Positions 35,716 to 43,959 of a stretch of DNA of 64,000 nucleotides are shown one piece after another. Source of the DNA: Bacteroidota bacterium (GTDB lineage Bacteria > Bacteroidota > Bacteroidia > NS11-12g > UBA9320). Below the pieces are notes generated by a model, which saw nothing but the letters and a program-made list of their open reading frames with translations, did no database searches and had not been told where the DNA came from. The position numbers were made by a program, and so were the translations under genes. Numbering within the stretch: position 1 is the first letter of the stretch; the number at the start of each line of letters is the position of its first letter. The DNA is taken from assembly GCA_947468275.1 (NCBI GenBank), contig CANIKO010000002.1:41363-105362 (forward strand). The letters run 5' to 3'.

Positions 35716-35780
35716 TGACCAAGATCACTATTCAAAATGACAAGCATCACAATAATTGGTTCGATAAGTTTATAATCTTG
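35716..35780 (+). promoter_or_regulatory. FNR-like promoter of the 35.8-37.3 kb operon
   Basis: Boxes TGACCAAGATCA (35716-35727) and TGACAAGCATCA (35738-35749) are 22 bp apart and centred 51.5 and 29.5 bp before TAATCTTG (35773-35780, one mismatch). Confidence 0.65.
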
Positions 35781-35807
35781 TATTTGATTTAGATAAAATC
35801 AAATATC

Positions 35808-36218
35808 ATGAAAAAGGTGAGTATTGGTTTATTGGCTGGGGCAATGATGCTTATAATTAGCATTTTAATTGGACAGATTTTCCAATATTTATTACCATCA
35901 ATTAAGGCCGAATACGAAAACCCAAACCTATTTCGACCTTGGGCAGATCCAAAAATGTTACTCTATTTTTTTGAACCTTTTGTTCTTGGTGTTATTTTAG
36001 CGTGGGTTTGGGGCTTAACCAAGGATGTATTGAAAGGGAAAAATACAACTCAAAAAGCGCTTTATTTTGGATTGACCTATTGGGCAACCACATTCCCAGG
36101 TATGCTCATGTCCTACAGCAGTTTCCCTTTATCCGCTATTATAGTTGTAAGCTGGAGCATAATTGGACTTTTCCAAACCATTAGTGCGGGATTTATTTTT
36201 TCGAAACTACTAAAATAA
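35808..36218 (+). CDS. Small integral membrane protein
   Basis: A 136-residue protein with four predicted membrane helices (about 5-27, 48-70, 84-104, 108-130). I do not recognise the family. First of four closely spaced genes (7 and 10 bp gaps, then an overlap) led by a two-box FNR-like promoter. Confidence 0.6.
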   Translation: MKKVSIGLLAGAMMLIISILIGQIFQYLLPSIKAEYENPNLFRPWADPKMLLYFFEPFVLGVILAWVWGLTKDVLKGKNTTQKALYFGLTYWATTFPGMLMSYSSFPLSAIIVVSWSIIGLFQTISAGFIFSKLLK

Positions 36219-36225
36219 AGAATAT

Positions 36226-36699
36226 ATGATTGTGCATCGCATTCATATTTCAGATAGTGTAAAAAATCTATCCGTTACAAGCGTTGCCTTTAAAGAGCAT
36301 TGCTACATACCTTCGAAATATACCAGTGATGGCGAAAATATTAATCCTCCATTATCTATACACGAAATCCCTAAGAATACAAAGAGTTTAGTGTTACTTG
36401 TTGAAGACCCTGATGCAATGGTTGGAACTTGGATTCACTGGGTGGTATGGAATATAAAGCCATCCGGCGAAATATTGGAAAAATCAGTTCCGGGAATTGA
36501 AGGAATCAATGACTTCAGAAAACGGCATTATTGCGGGCCATGCCCGCCATCAGGTATTCACCGATATTATTTTAAGGTGTATGCATTAAACGGGTTGCTT
36601 GATCTTAATTCAACGGCAACTATTTTAGATTTGGAAAAAGCAATGACCCCTTTATTAATAGCCTTTGGCGAAATAATGGGAGTATATAGAAGATACTAA
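36226..36699 (+). CDS. YbhB/YbcL-family (PEBP-like) protein
   Basis: A 157-residue protein of the phosphatidylethanolamine-binding/Raf-kinase-inhibitor-like family: YTSDGENINPPLSI near residue 37, LVLLVEDPDAMVGTWIHWVVWNI, and GPCPPSGIHRYYFKVYALN. It is cytoplasmic, and the bacterial role is unclear. Second gene of the FNR-like operon. Confidence 0.9.
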   Translation: MIVHRIHISDSVKNLSVTSVAFKEHCYIPSKYTSDGENINPPLSIHEIPKNTKSLVLLVEDPDAMVGTWIHWVVWNIKPSGEILEKSVPGIEGINDFRKRHYCGPCPPSGIHRYYFKVYALNGLLDLNSTATILDLEKAMTPLLIAFGEIMGVYRRY

Positions 36700-36709
36700 A
36701 CAATACTAA

Positions 36710-37162
36710 ATGATTTATACAGAATTTTATTCAGAGTTAGGAAAACTACTTTATGCCGTGGCTGATCAAGATGGCATTATTAGCCAAAAAGAAAAAAAGA
36801 AATTGCAGGACTTAATTAAAAATGAACTTGTTCCTACAGAAAATCACCAGGATCAATTTGGAACGAATGCAGCATACTTTTCTGAAATTGAATTTGATTT
36901 TTTGGAGGAGGAAATGGTTGATACCGAAGCAGCATTTAATTCATTTAATAATTTTGTTGAAGACCATCATACCGCCTTTAGTGAAAATATGAAAAAAATA
37001 TGTTTACAGTTGGCTAGAGAAATTGCCGAGGCCTACCATGGCACAAATAAAAAAGAACAGGCGTTGGTTGATAAATTAAAGAAGAATTTTGAAAGAATAT
37101 TTATTAGGGAAAAAGTCATCTTAATACTGCGTAATTATGAACTCCTCACCAATAAAACCTGA
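36710..37162 (+). CDS. TerB-like helical protein
   Basis: A 150-residue, acidic, all-helical protein. The N-terminus (LLYAVADQDGIISQKEKKKLQDLI) is typical of the TerB/DjlA-N fold, in which acidic residues bind metal. The rest has no clear motif. The next small frame overlaps its end by 26 bp. Third in the operon; function unknown. Confidence 0.55.
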   Translation: MIYTEFYSELGKLLYAVADQDGIISQKEKKKLQDLIKNELVPTENHQDQFGTNAAYFSEIEFDFLEEEMVDTEAAFNSFNNFVEDHHTAFSENMKKICLQLAREIAEAYHGTNKKEQALVDKLKKNFERIFIREKVILILRNYELLTNKT

Positions 37163-37307
37163 AATAGAAACCGTTCCCGACCCTCCTTCTATCCCCTCAG
37201 CTCCTCCTGAAATAATGCCACAGCCGGATATAACGAAGCCTGAACAACCTTTGCCAGACATTAATCCAACACCTTCAATTCCTGAAATAAAACCAATTAA
37301 GGATTAG
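37137..37307 (+). CDS. Small proline-rich protein
   Basis: A 56-codon frame (ATG 37137, TAG 37305-37307) that overlaps the end of the TerB-like gene. It is about 30 percent proline with Pro-Glu/Pro-Asp/Ile-Pro repetition (for example DPPSIPSAPPEI and KPEQPLPDINP). The biased, regular composition over the whole frame, ending right at the stop, argues that it is translated. No family is recognised. Confidence 0.5.
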   Translation: MNSSPIKPEIETVPDPPSIPSAPPEIMPQPDITKPEQPLPDINPTPSIPEIKPIKD

Positions 37308-37466
37308 CTTTTATAACTTAACGGTTTTTGTTTTTAGAACGCTGTTTATTTCATAATTACGTATTGAAATTCAAATATTTAATATGTATATGATTTTACT
37401 ATTGGAATAAATTATTCCCATCATTATTGTTTTTATTTGCATATTGAAAAGTTCAATTTAAAACAG

Positions 37467-38156
37467 ATGAGAACCATTTTACTATTCGTATTAACTATTG
37501 TTTTGGGAATCACTAATCTTAAAGCCCAAATTTCATTTCCTGAAAGCAATGTGTTGAATTTAAATACGAATGTAGATGTACTGTATTATGAAACCCGAAT
37601 AATTTTCAACACGGGTAAGTATAAGTCCAACGATTATATGTGGGAAAAGATTTCTGATTCATTGGATAAAAAATGGTTCTTCACTTCATGTTTTAATGGC
37701 GATTGTAAAATTGAATTATTACAAAGTGGCCAATTCATAACAGATTTTGGCATTGACGATACCACCTGTTTTATTGCACTTCATGTCCTCACCTATGGTT
37801 TTAATGGCAAGTCGGTGATAAAATATAGGGTATATAACAAAAATGACAATTCGGATAAGGCCGATTTGATTTATAATATTTCGTATACCAATTTGTCCTC
37901 CGCCCAAAGTGAATCCTTCAATGCCATTAAAGTTACTAATCCCGCTAGCCATCAAATCATTCTTCATAATGTAAGTTCAAATCTTGAACAACTATCGCTT
38001 TATGATATGGCAGGCAAAAAACTATGTAATTGGGAAAATCCAATTATTAACAATAATACATTGATGGTTGATATTCCAAAAGAGCTACAAGGCCTTTTTA
38101 TTTTAAATCTGTCTCAGAATGGCAACTTAATGCATCGAAAGATTTTAATTAAATAA
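37467..38156 (+). CDS. Secreted protein with T9SS type A sorting domain
   Basis: A 229-residue protein from ATG 37467, which gives a clean signal peptide (RTILLFVLTIVLGITNLKAQ); the TTG at 37437 is discarded. The mature part is beta-rich without a known domain. The last 75 residues (VTNPASHQIILHNVS, LSLYDMAGKKL, ending MHRKILIK) are a type IX sorting domain. It is outside the FNR-like operon, 160 bp downstream. Confidence 0.75.
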   Translation: MRTILLFVLTIVLGITNLKAQISFPESNVLNLNTNVDVLYYETRIIFNTGKYKSNDYMWEKISDSLDKKWFFTSCFNGDCKIELLQSGQFITDFGIDDTTCFIALHVLTYGFNGKSVIKYRVYNKNDNSDKADLIYNISYTNLSSAQSESFNAIKVTNPASHQIILHNVSSNLEQLSLYDMAGKKLCNWENPIINNNTLMVDIPKELQGLFILNLSQNGNLMHRKILIK

Positions 38157-38228
38157 TTCGTTTGGTTGGTGATTCTTTTTCCCTTTTTTAATCTATAAAA
38201 TAATTTAACTCAAAATACTACTGAAGCT

Positions 38229-39602
38229 ATGTTTGCCATCATCGATATAGAAACCTGCGGAGGAAAATTTGAGTTTAGAAAAGGTCGAATTATTGATATA
38301 TGCATTGTCATACATGACGGACTAACTGTTGTTGACAAATTTAGCTCTCTCATAAACCCTGAGTGTCCTATAGGATATTTCTATACCAAACTATCGGGCA
38401 TTACCAATGAAATGGTAGCCGATGCTCCCAAATTTCATCAAGTAGCCAAAAAAATTCTAGAAATGACTGAGGGGAAAGTTTTTATAGCGCATAATGTGCA
38501 ATTTGATTATGGGTTTATTAAAGATGAATTTGCCTCCTTAGGTTACGTATACAAGCGAGATACTTTGTGCACCGTGAGATTGAGCCGAAAACTATTACCC
38601 GGAAAAGCTTCTTACAGTTTGGGTAATCTTTGCGAATCATTAGGAATACCAAACGAAGCCCGACACCGGGCCGAAGGTGATGCCGTGGCCACTGCTAAAT
38701 TATTTGACATCCTGCTCCTAGCAAAAAGCAATAATCCAATATATAAAAACAAGGGAGTAGACGAATTGATGGTGAGGCGGATAGATAAAATAAAACAATA
38801 TATCCTCAATAAACTGCCTGAAACCTGCGGAGTTTATTACTTTCTAGACCAGGAAGGTCATATTATTTACATCGGCAAAAGTGTCAATATGTATAACCGC
38901 GCCTTAAGCCATTTTAATACCAAAGAAAAAAAAGGCAAAAAAATGCTGAACGATTTATACAATGCAGATTTTGTGGAAACCGGCAGTGAATTAATTGCCT
39001 TGCTGCATGAATCCGAAGAACTAAAAAAACATAAACCACAATACAATAAGCAGCGCATATCCGAAAATTTCACGCATTGCATCGATACCTTTAAGGATGA
39101 AAATGGAATTTTAAACCTTAAAATTATTGAAACCGACAAATCACAAAATACGCTACTTTCCTTTGTTAATTATTCTTCGGCTCGCGAAAGGCTTGACCAA
39201 TGGATTGAGGATCACACCTTGTGCCTAAAATATTGCAATCTTACAAGTTATGATTCCATTTGTGACCACCACCACATAAAAAAATGCTATGGGATATGTG
39301 CCGACAAGGAGGATATTGAAACTTACAATAAGCGAGTGCATAAAATTTTAAACCAATTTAAGTTTCCTCACACTAGCTTTATGGTAATTGACCGAGGAAG
39401 AAATTTTGAAGAACGCTCCGTTATTTTGGTAGAAAATGGCAAATACTTTGGCTACGGTTATATTGATAATAGCAGCCAGTTTAACTCGCCTTCCGAAATA
39501 AAGGAAATCATAAAACAAACCCGTTGGTATCCTGATGCCAATGATTTGGTGCGAAGTTTTATCCGATTGAATGGCGGAAAAATAAAGGTGGTAGAGGTTT
39601 AG
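38229..39602 (+). CDS. DnaQ-type exonuclease fused to a GIY-YIG nuclease domain
   Basis: A 457-residue protein. Residues about 1-165 are a DEDDh 3'-5' exonuclease (IIDIETCGG, IAHNVQFDYGF, HRAEGDAVATA) like Pol III epsilon. Residues about 195-275 are a UvrC/Cho-type GIY-YIG domain (CGVYYFLDQEGHIIYIGKS). The remaining 180 residues include a Cys/His cluster (CLKYCN, CDHHHIKKCYGIC). The combination is known in Bacteroidota and actinobacteria and suggests DNA repair, with incision and trimming in one chain. Confidence 0.9.
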   Translation: MFAIIDIETCGGKFEFRKGRIIDICIVIHDGLTVVDKFSSLINPECPIGYFYTKLSGITNEMVADAPKFHQVAKKILEMTEGKVFIAHNVQFDYGFIKDEFASLGYVYKRDTLCTVRLSRKLLPGKASYSLGNLCESLGIPNEARHRAEGDAVATAKLFDILLLAKSNNPIYKNKGVDELMVRRIDKIKQYILNKLPETCGVYYFLDQEGHIIYIGKSVNMYNRALSHFNTKEKKGKKMLNDLYNADFVETGSELIALLHESEELKKHKPQYNKQRISENFTHCIDTFKDENGILNLKIIETDKSQNTLLSFVNYSSARERLDQWIEDHTLCLKYCNLTSYDSICDHHHIKKCYGICADKEDIETYNKRVHKILNQFKFPHTSFMVIDRGRNFEERSVILVENGKYFGYGYIDNSSQFNSPSEIKEIIKQTRWYPDANDLVRSFIRLNGGKIKVVEV

Positions 39603-39699
39603 TTAGACTTCAACTTTCCCCTGTCAACGCATTATAAATTAGGTATTTTTTATAATTATTTACCTTGACTATTGAATAGAATAAACTTTTGAGAATCTA

Positions 39700-40455
39700 C
39701 TACTTACTCAAGAAAGCGTTCATTTTTTCCTTTTGCTCCTGAGTATCAAAGCACGCCATATAATTACGTCGTTCAAATGCTAAGCCATCATTCAAACTCA
39801 TTTCAAACGATTTCAGAATGCTTTCCTTGGCCATTTGCACCGCAATTGTTGATTGAGAGGCGATAAGAGTAGCCGTTGATTCAGCCTCTAACATCAGCAT
39901 TTCGGTAGGTACTACTTTATTTACTAACCCCATTCTAAAAGCCTCATCGGCAGATATAAAATTGCCGGTTAATACCATTTCCATGGCTTTATTTTTTCCT
40001 ACCAATCTAGGTAATCGCTGAGTTCCGCCTGCTCCAGGCATGATCCCCAGTTTTATTTCAGGCTGTCCAAACTGGGCATTTTCAGCGGCAATTATCATAT
40101 CACAAATCATTGCTAATTCACATCCTCCTCCTAAGGCAAATCCCGACACTGCAGCAATTACTGGTTTTTTCAGTTGCTTTAAGCTTTGCCAAAGGCCAAA
40201 CATATCCATTTTCCATATCCCAATTGGACTTAGTTCAGCCAACACTTTAATATCAGCTCCCGCTGCAAATGCTCTTAAAGAGCCCGTGAGTATTGTACAA
40301 TTTACAGATTCATTCTTATCAAGTGCATGCAATGCAGCGCATAGTTCATTGAGCAAGTTATAACTTAAAGCATTTAACTCCTTAGGTCGGTTTAGTGTAA
40401 CAATTGCGATTTTCTTTGCCTCGTTTATGCTTACAAGTATATTTGCTGCTTCCAT
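39700..40455 (-). CDS. Enoyl-CoA hydratase/isomerase family protein
   Basis: A 251-residue crotonase-fold protein. The oxyanion-hole segments are FAAGADIKVL and GFALGGGCELAM, and the acid region is FGQPEIKLGIMPGAGGTQRLPR, including the glutamates typical of active hydratases. It adds water to enoyl-CoA in fatty-acid or amino-acid oxidation. The start lies only 12 bp from the divergent DUF1573 gene. Confidence 0.92.
   Translation of the reverse strand: MEAANILVSINEAKKIAIVTLNRPKELNALSYNLLNELCAALHALDKNESVNCTILTGSLRAFAAGADIKVLAELSPIGIWKMDMFGLWQSLKQLKKPVIAAVSGFALGGGCELAMICDMIIAAENAQFGQPEIKLGIMPGAGGTQRLPRLVGKNKAMEMVLTGNFISADEAFRMGLVNKVVPTEMLMLEAESTATLIASQSTIAVQMAKESILKSFEMSLNDGLAFERRNYMACFDTQEQKEKMNAFLSK
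40415..40445 (+). promoter_or_regulatory. Promoter of the DUF1573 gene, inside the opposite gene
   Basis: TTTG (40415-40418), then 19 bp, then TATATTTG (40438-40445): a full match to the Bacteroidota housekeeping pattern. It lies within the first codons of the divergent enoyl-CoA hydratase gene, 22 bp before the ATG at 40468. Confidence 0.65.
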
Positions 40456-40467
40456 CCAACAAAAGTA

Positions 40468-41169
40468 ATGATAACAAAAATTATAAACACCCTTTGCTTA
40501 GCCATTTGCGCTATTAATGGTTTTGCCCAACCCAGCGTTGAGTTTGATACAAAAAAAGTAGATTTTGGAACCATTTTAGAGGGAACCATAAATCCGTATA
40601 GGTTTCATTATAAAAACATTGGGAATCAGCCGTTTCTAATTTCTTATGTGTCTGTTACCTGTGGATGCACAGCTCCTGTGTGGTCAAAAAAGGAATTGCT
40701 GCCCGGTGATACCGCATCAATTTATATTGAATTTAACTCTGCCAATAAAAATGGCCCTGTGTTAAAAGGCGTGAATCTAATAAACAATTCCACCGACCCT
40801 TTAATTGGAATTCTCATTTATGCTAATATTATTCCGGATTCAAATTTCATTGTCTTTGTTGACTCTATAAGCTATATGCCATTTAAATTGGCTTACCATA
40901 AAAGCTTTAATCAAGTAATGATTCCTTTAAAAAGTCTTCATAAAAAAGGATTTAATGGCACTATATCAGAGGCTGAAATACTGATAAAACGAATCATTAA
41001 AGAATCGAATACTCAGTTATACGAAAATCTTTGGACCAGCTATGAGAACAACATGATTTTGGTAAATGCATTAGATAAAGACCTTCAAATTCAATCAGCT
41101 GTTTTATTTAAAAAAGAATTATTGAAGAAGAAAAGGTTAAAATATTGGATGAAAAAAATTAAGAAATAG
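40468..41169 (+). CDS. Exported DUF1573 domain protein
   Basis: A 233-residue protein with a signal peptide (about 1-20, ending INGFAQ) and one DUF1573 domain (about 24-125: VEFDTKKVDFGTILEG, FLISYVSVTCGCTAPVW, LLPGDTASIYIEF). The fold is immunoglobulin-like and the role unknown; such proteins are abundant in Bacteroidota envelopes. The C-terminal 100 residues are Lys-rich without a domain. Transcribed from a promoter within the divergent hydratase gene. Confidence 0.85.
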   Translation: MITKIINTLCLAICAINGFAQPSVEFDTKKVDFGTILEGTINPYRFHYKNIGNQPFLISYVSVTCGCTAPVWSKKELLPGDTASIYIEFNSANKNGPVLKGVNLINNSTDPLIGILIYANIIPDSNFIVFVDSISYMPFKLAYHKSFNQVMIPLKSLHKKGFNGTISEAEILIKRIIKESNTQLYENLWTSYENNMILVNALDKDLQIQSAVLFKKELLKKKRLKYWMKKIKK

Positions 41170-41181
41170 CCTATTAAAAGA

Positions 41182-41206
41182 AAAGCCGTCCCATGGGAAC
41201 GGCTTT
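41182..41206. terminator. Terminator between convergent genes
   Basis: AAAGCCGT (41182-41189) pairs with ACGGCTTT (41199-41206), with an inner CCC/GGG pair. It separates the DUF1573 gene from the lipoprotein gene. Confidence 0.8.
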
Positions 41207-41229
41207 GTTATTAAAATAAATGAACAGTA

Positions 41230-41787
41230 TTAGTAACTAAGTTCTCCTTCTAATTTAATGGTAAATGAACCATTAAGAGGATTTTCAACTTTTCCTTTAA
41301 AACTTCCTGTAGCGTATTGGTATTTACCAGTTCCGCCTGCAAAATTAACCTTGCATTTTCCAACGGCTACACCATATGAATTGAAACTCAAATTATATGC
41401 CTCTGTTTCTAAATATATTTCATCCCCATTTCCTTTTTTTGGCTTAAATGAACTACACACATAACCAACATGTATTGTTGAATTGGATGGAAAATTTACC
41501 CATGCCTTGGATTGAGAGGTAAGATCACCTAATCCTTCTAATTCGCCAGTCGCTAAATAGCTGCCGTCAGTAATATAGCCTTCACTCCAATGGTCACCAC
41601 AACTTACATTATCAGCACTGCTTTTTTTGTAAGTTAAGGTTCCTTCAACCTCTATTACTTTACTTTTTTTGTTTAAAACTGCCGATTCTGTATTGTTTAC
41701 AGTTGCAGGGATAAGCACATCTTCTGTTTTATTGCACGAAGCAAAAATTACTGCAACACACAATACTAATAAATACCTTTTTTTCAT
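41230..41787 (-). CDS. Lipoprotein of unknown function
   Basis: A 185-residue protein with a lipoprotein signal (RYLLVLCVAVIFASC; lipidated Cys at about 19). The mature part is beta-rich. The segment FAGGTGKYQYATGSFKG resembles the repeat seen in allene-oxide-cyclase-like barrel proteins, which is only a hint. No enzyme motif is seen. Confidence 0.65.
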   Translation of the reverse strand: MKKRYLLVLCVAVIFASCNKTEDVLIPATVNNTESAVLNKKSKVIEVEGTLTYKKSSADNVSCGDHWSEGYITDGSYLATGELEGLGDLTSQSKAWVNFPSNSTIHVGYVCSSFKPKKGNGDEIYLETEAYNLSFNSYGVAVGKCKVNFAGGTGKYQYATGSFKGKVENPLNGSFTIKLEGELSY

Positions 41788-41890
41788 ACTTTCTTTATAG
41801 TTTTTAGATTTTAAGCCTCAAATCTATAATAAATATTTATTACATTTCAAATAAAAGTTATTAAAAGGCCGAAAAATGTTAAAAAGTAAT

Positions 41891-42922
41891 CTAAAAATTC
41901 AAATCCTTGGTATAAATTGAGCTTTTGAGCACCGCTTTCATACCCACACTTACCGGAACACTTCGCACCGCAGTTATATATCGCGATGAAAATATTCCCA
42001 AGCCATTTATAATATTGCTATACTCGGGCTTCTTTTGTATGATACCAATAGAAGGTTGATTTACTTGAATAAAGGTATATAGATCTTCACCCGCTCCATA
42101 ATATTCCACGTCGCAATAAAGTGCCTCTCGTTTTAAATCAGCATCGGGTTTAATATTAGCATTAAGAATTTCGTAAAAAACACTACCAGAAATAGCAAAC
42201 AATTTGGTTTCGTAGCCATTTATTGTTTTGGTAGGTTTATTTTTAAAAATATTCCAGTCAAATGATTTTATAGTTTTAATAGATGTGTCACTTTTTTGGG
42301 TTTCTTTATACCAAAAACGAATTATCATATCATACGTTTTAACAAAGCGCCCCTCGCGGTAATACACCGACATAAACGAATTTGCTTTATCATTGATGGT
42401 AATATCTTTTGAACTTGGACTAACAGGAGCTAATGATTCCAACAATCCGGTGGTATAAGTTTTAGATGAACATTCATATCCTGTTCCTTTATTTTTCACT
42501 TTCAGTTCGTATTCATAATCTTCAGAGCCACCTGAAATTAGCCTGGAATCAAAAATATGGTTTGTAATTTTATATAAATAATTAGGCGAACTTGAAAAAA
42601 GGCCGGTATCTTTATGAATTCCTTCATTGTCACCATTCACGAGTTGAGGAAACAGGGTGTCAATAATAGCTCCATTTTTTCTCACAAATAATTTCACTTC
42701 TAAATTAGTTGGGTAGATAGAATCATTGGTATCGACAAACTTATAAGCATTGCCATTAGGATCTAGAAACGCCTTTTGAATTCTAATATAATTAACAGAA
42801 GCGGCTGGATCTAATAATCCATAAACTACAATGGTTTCTTTCCAAGGGGCAGCAATTTTTATTTCATTACTGCACGACCATAGGCTAAAACATATAATAA
42901 GCAGTTTCCAGAGTTTTGACAT
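41891..42922 (-). CDS. Lipoprotein, possibly DUF4249
   Basis: A 343-residue protein with a lipoprotein signal (LWKLLIICFSLWSC). The start of the mature part (WKETIVVYGLLDPAASVNYIRIQKAFL) has the look of DUF4249-type Bacteroidota lipoproteins, with a beta-sandwich pattern throughout. Those often sit by TonB-dependent receptors, but none is present here. Function unknown. Confidence 0.6.
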   Translation of the reverse strand: MSKLWKLLIICFSLWSCSNEIKIAAPWKETIVVYGLLDPAASVNYIRIQKAFLDPNGNAYKFVDTNDSIYPTNLEVKLFVRKNGAIIDTLFPQLVNGDNEGIHKDTGLFSSSPNYLYKITNHIFDSRLISGGSEDYEYELKVKNKGTGYECSSKTYTTGLLESLAPVSPSSKDITINDKANSFMSVYYREGRFVKTYDMIIRFWYKETQKSDTSIKTIKSFDWNIFKNKPTKTINGYETKLFAISGSVFYEILNANIKPDADLKREALYCDVEYYGAGEDLYTFIQVNQPSIGIIQKKPEYSNIINGLGIFSSRYITAVRSVPVSVGMKAVLKSSIYTKDLNF

Positions 42923-43118
42923 TTATAAATTAAATAAACTTAGTTTTGTAATTAAGAAGTTTGCAAAAATGAGGTTAATTTTAGGATTAATTTTAACCGT
43001 TTGGCAATTAATAATATAAGTTTATAAAAAAATAGGCAAGTTTTACAATTTAATGTTTCAAATAACCAATAGCATCGCCAAAGTTTATAAAATTTAAACC
43101 CTCATAAAAAATAAAATA

Positions 43119-43934
43119 ATGAGTCATTATACCGAATTAAAGAAAATCACAACCAACACGCTTATTGAAATGAAAGAAGCGGGTGTAAAAATTTCAATGC
43201 TTACTGCCTATGATTATACATTTGCCTTGATTGTTGATGGCGCAGGTATTGACATCATATTGGTTGGCGACTCAGCCTCTAATGTAATGGCGGGGCATGT
43301 TTCCACATTGCCCATTACCCTCGACCAAATGATTTACCATGCTCAATCCGTTGTGAGAGGCGCTAATAGAGCTTTGGTAGTTTGTGATTTACCTTTCGGT
43401 TCGTACCAAGGAAATAGCAAAAATGCTTTAGAATCTTCTATACGAATCATGAAAGAAGCCGGAGCCCATGCTATTAAATTAGAAGGTGGCGAAGAAGTGG
43501 TAGATTCGGTAAAACGAATATTAACCGCAGGAATACCTGTAATGGGACATTTAGGTTTAACACCGCAATCTATTTTTAAATTTGGAACATATAATGTTCG
43601 TGCCAAAGAAGAAAAGGAAGCCGAAAAACTTTTGTATGATGCTAAATTACTGGAAGAAGCGGGCTGCTTTGCTTTGGTATTAGAAAAAATACCTGCAAAA
43701 TTGGCTGAAAAAGTAGCCAAAACCTTGAAAATTCCGGTCATTGGAATTGGAGCAGGTGGCGGAGTTGATGGACAAGTGCTTGTATTACACGATATGTTGG
43801 GCATGACCAAAGAATTTAATCCCCGTTTTTTAAGACGATACCTCAATTTACAAGAGGAAATTACCAACGCCGTTGGAAAATACATCGACGATGTAAAATC
43901 AAAAGACTTTCCGAATGCTTCGGAACAATATTAA
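43119..43934 (+). CDS. panB: 3-methyl-2-oxobutanoate hydroxymethyltransferase
   Basis: A 271-residue enzyme adding a hydroxymethyl group from methylene-tetrahydrofolate to 2-oxoisovalerate, the first step to pantothenate. Family motifs: [22 protein letters not shown] (Mg-binding Asp), [18 protein letters not shown] and [22 protein letters not shown]. Length is typical. Other pantothenate genes are not in the window. The BNR-repeat gene follows 25 bp downstream, perhaps cotranscribed by chance. Confidence 0.95.
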   Translation: MSHYTELKKITTNTLIEMKEAGVKISMLTAYDYTFALIVDGAGIDIILVGDSASNVMAGHVSTLPITLDQMIYHAQSVVRGANRALVVCDLPFGSYQGNSKNALESSIRIMKEAGAHAIKLEGGEEVVDSVKRILTAGIPVMGHLGLTPQSIFKFGTYNVRAKEEKEAEKLLYDAKLLEEAGCFALVLEKIPAKLAEKVAKTLKIPVIGIGAGGGVDGQVLVLHDMLGMTKEFNPRFLRRYLNLQEEITNAVGKYIDDVKSKDFPNASEQY

Positions 43935-43959
43935 GATTCTCTTTTTCTAAATAAAAATA

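Noticed and set aside
43343..43885. Long minus-strand open frame opposite panB
   Set aside because: It lies wholly within panB, whose family match is certain; the antisense frame is a codon-bias shadow.
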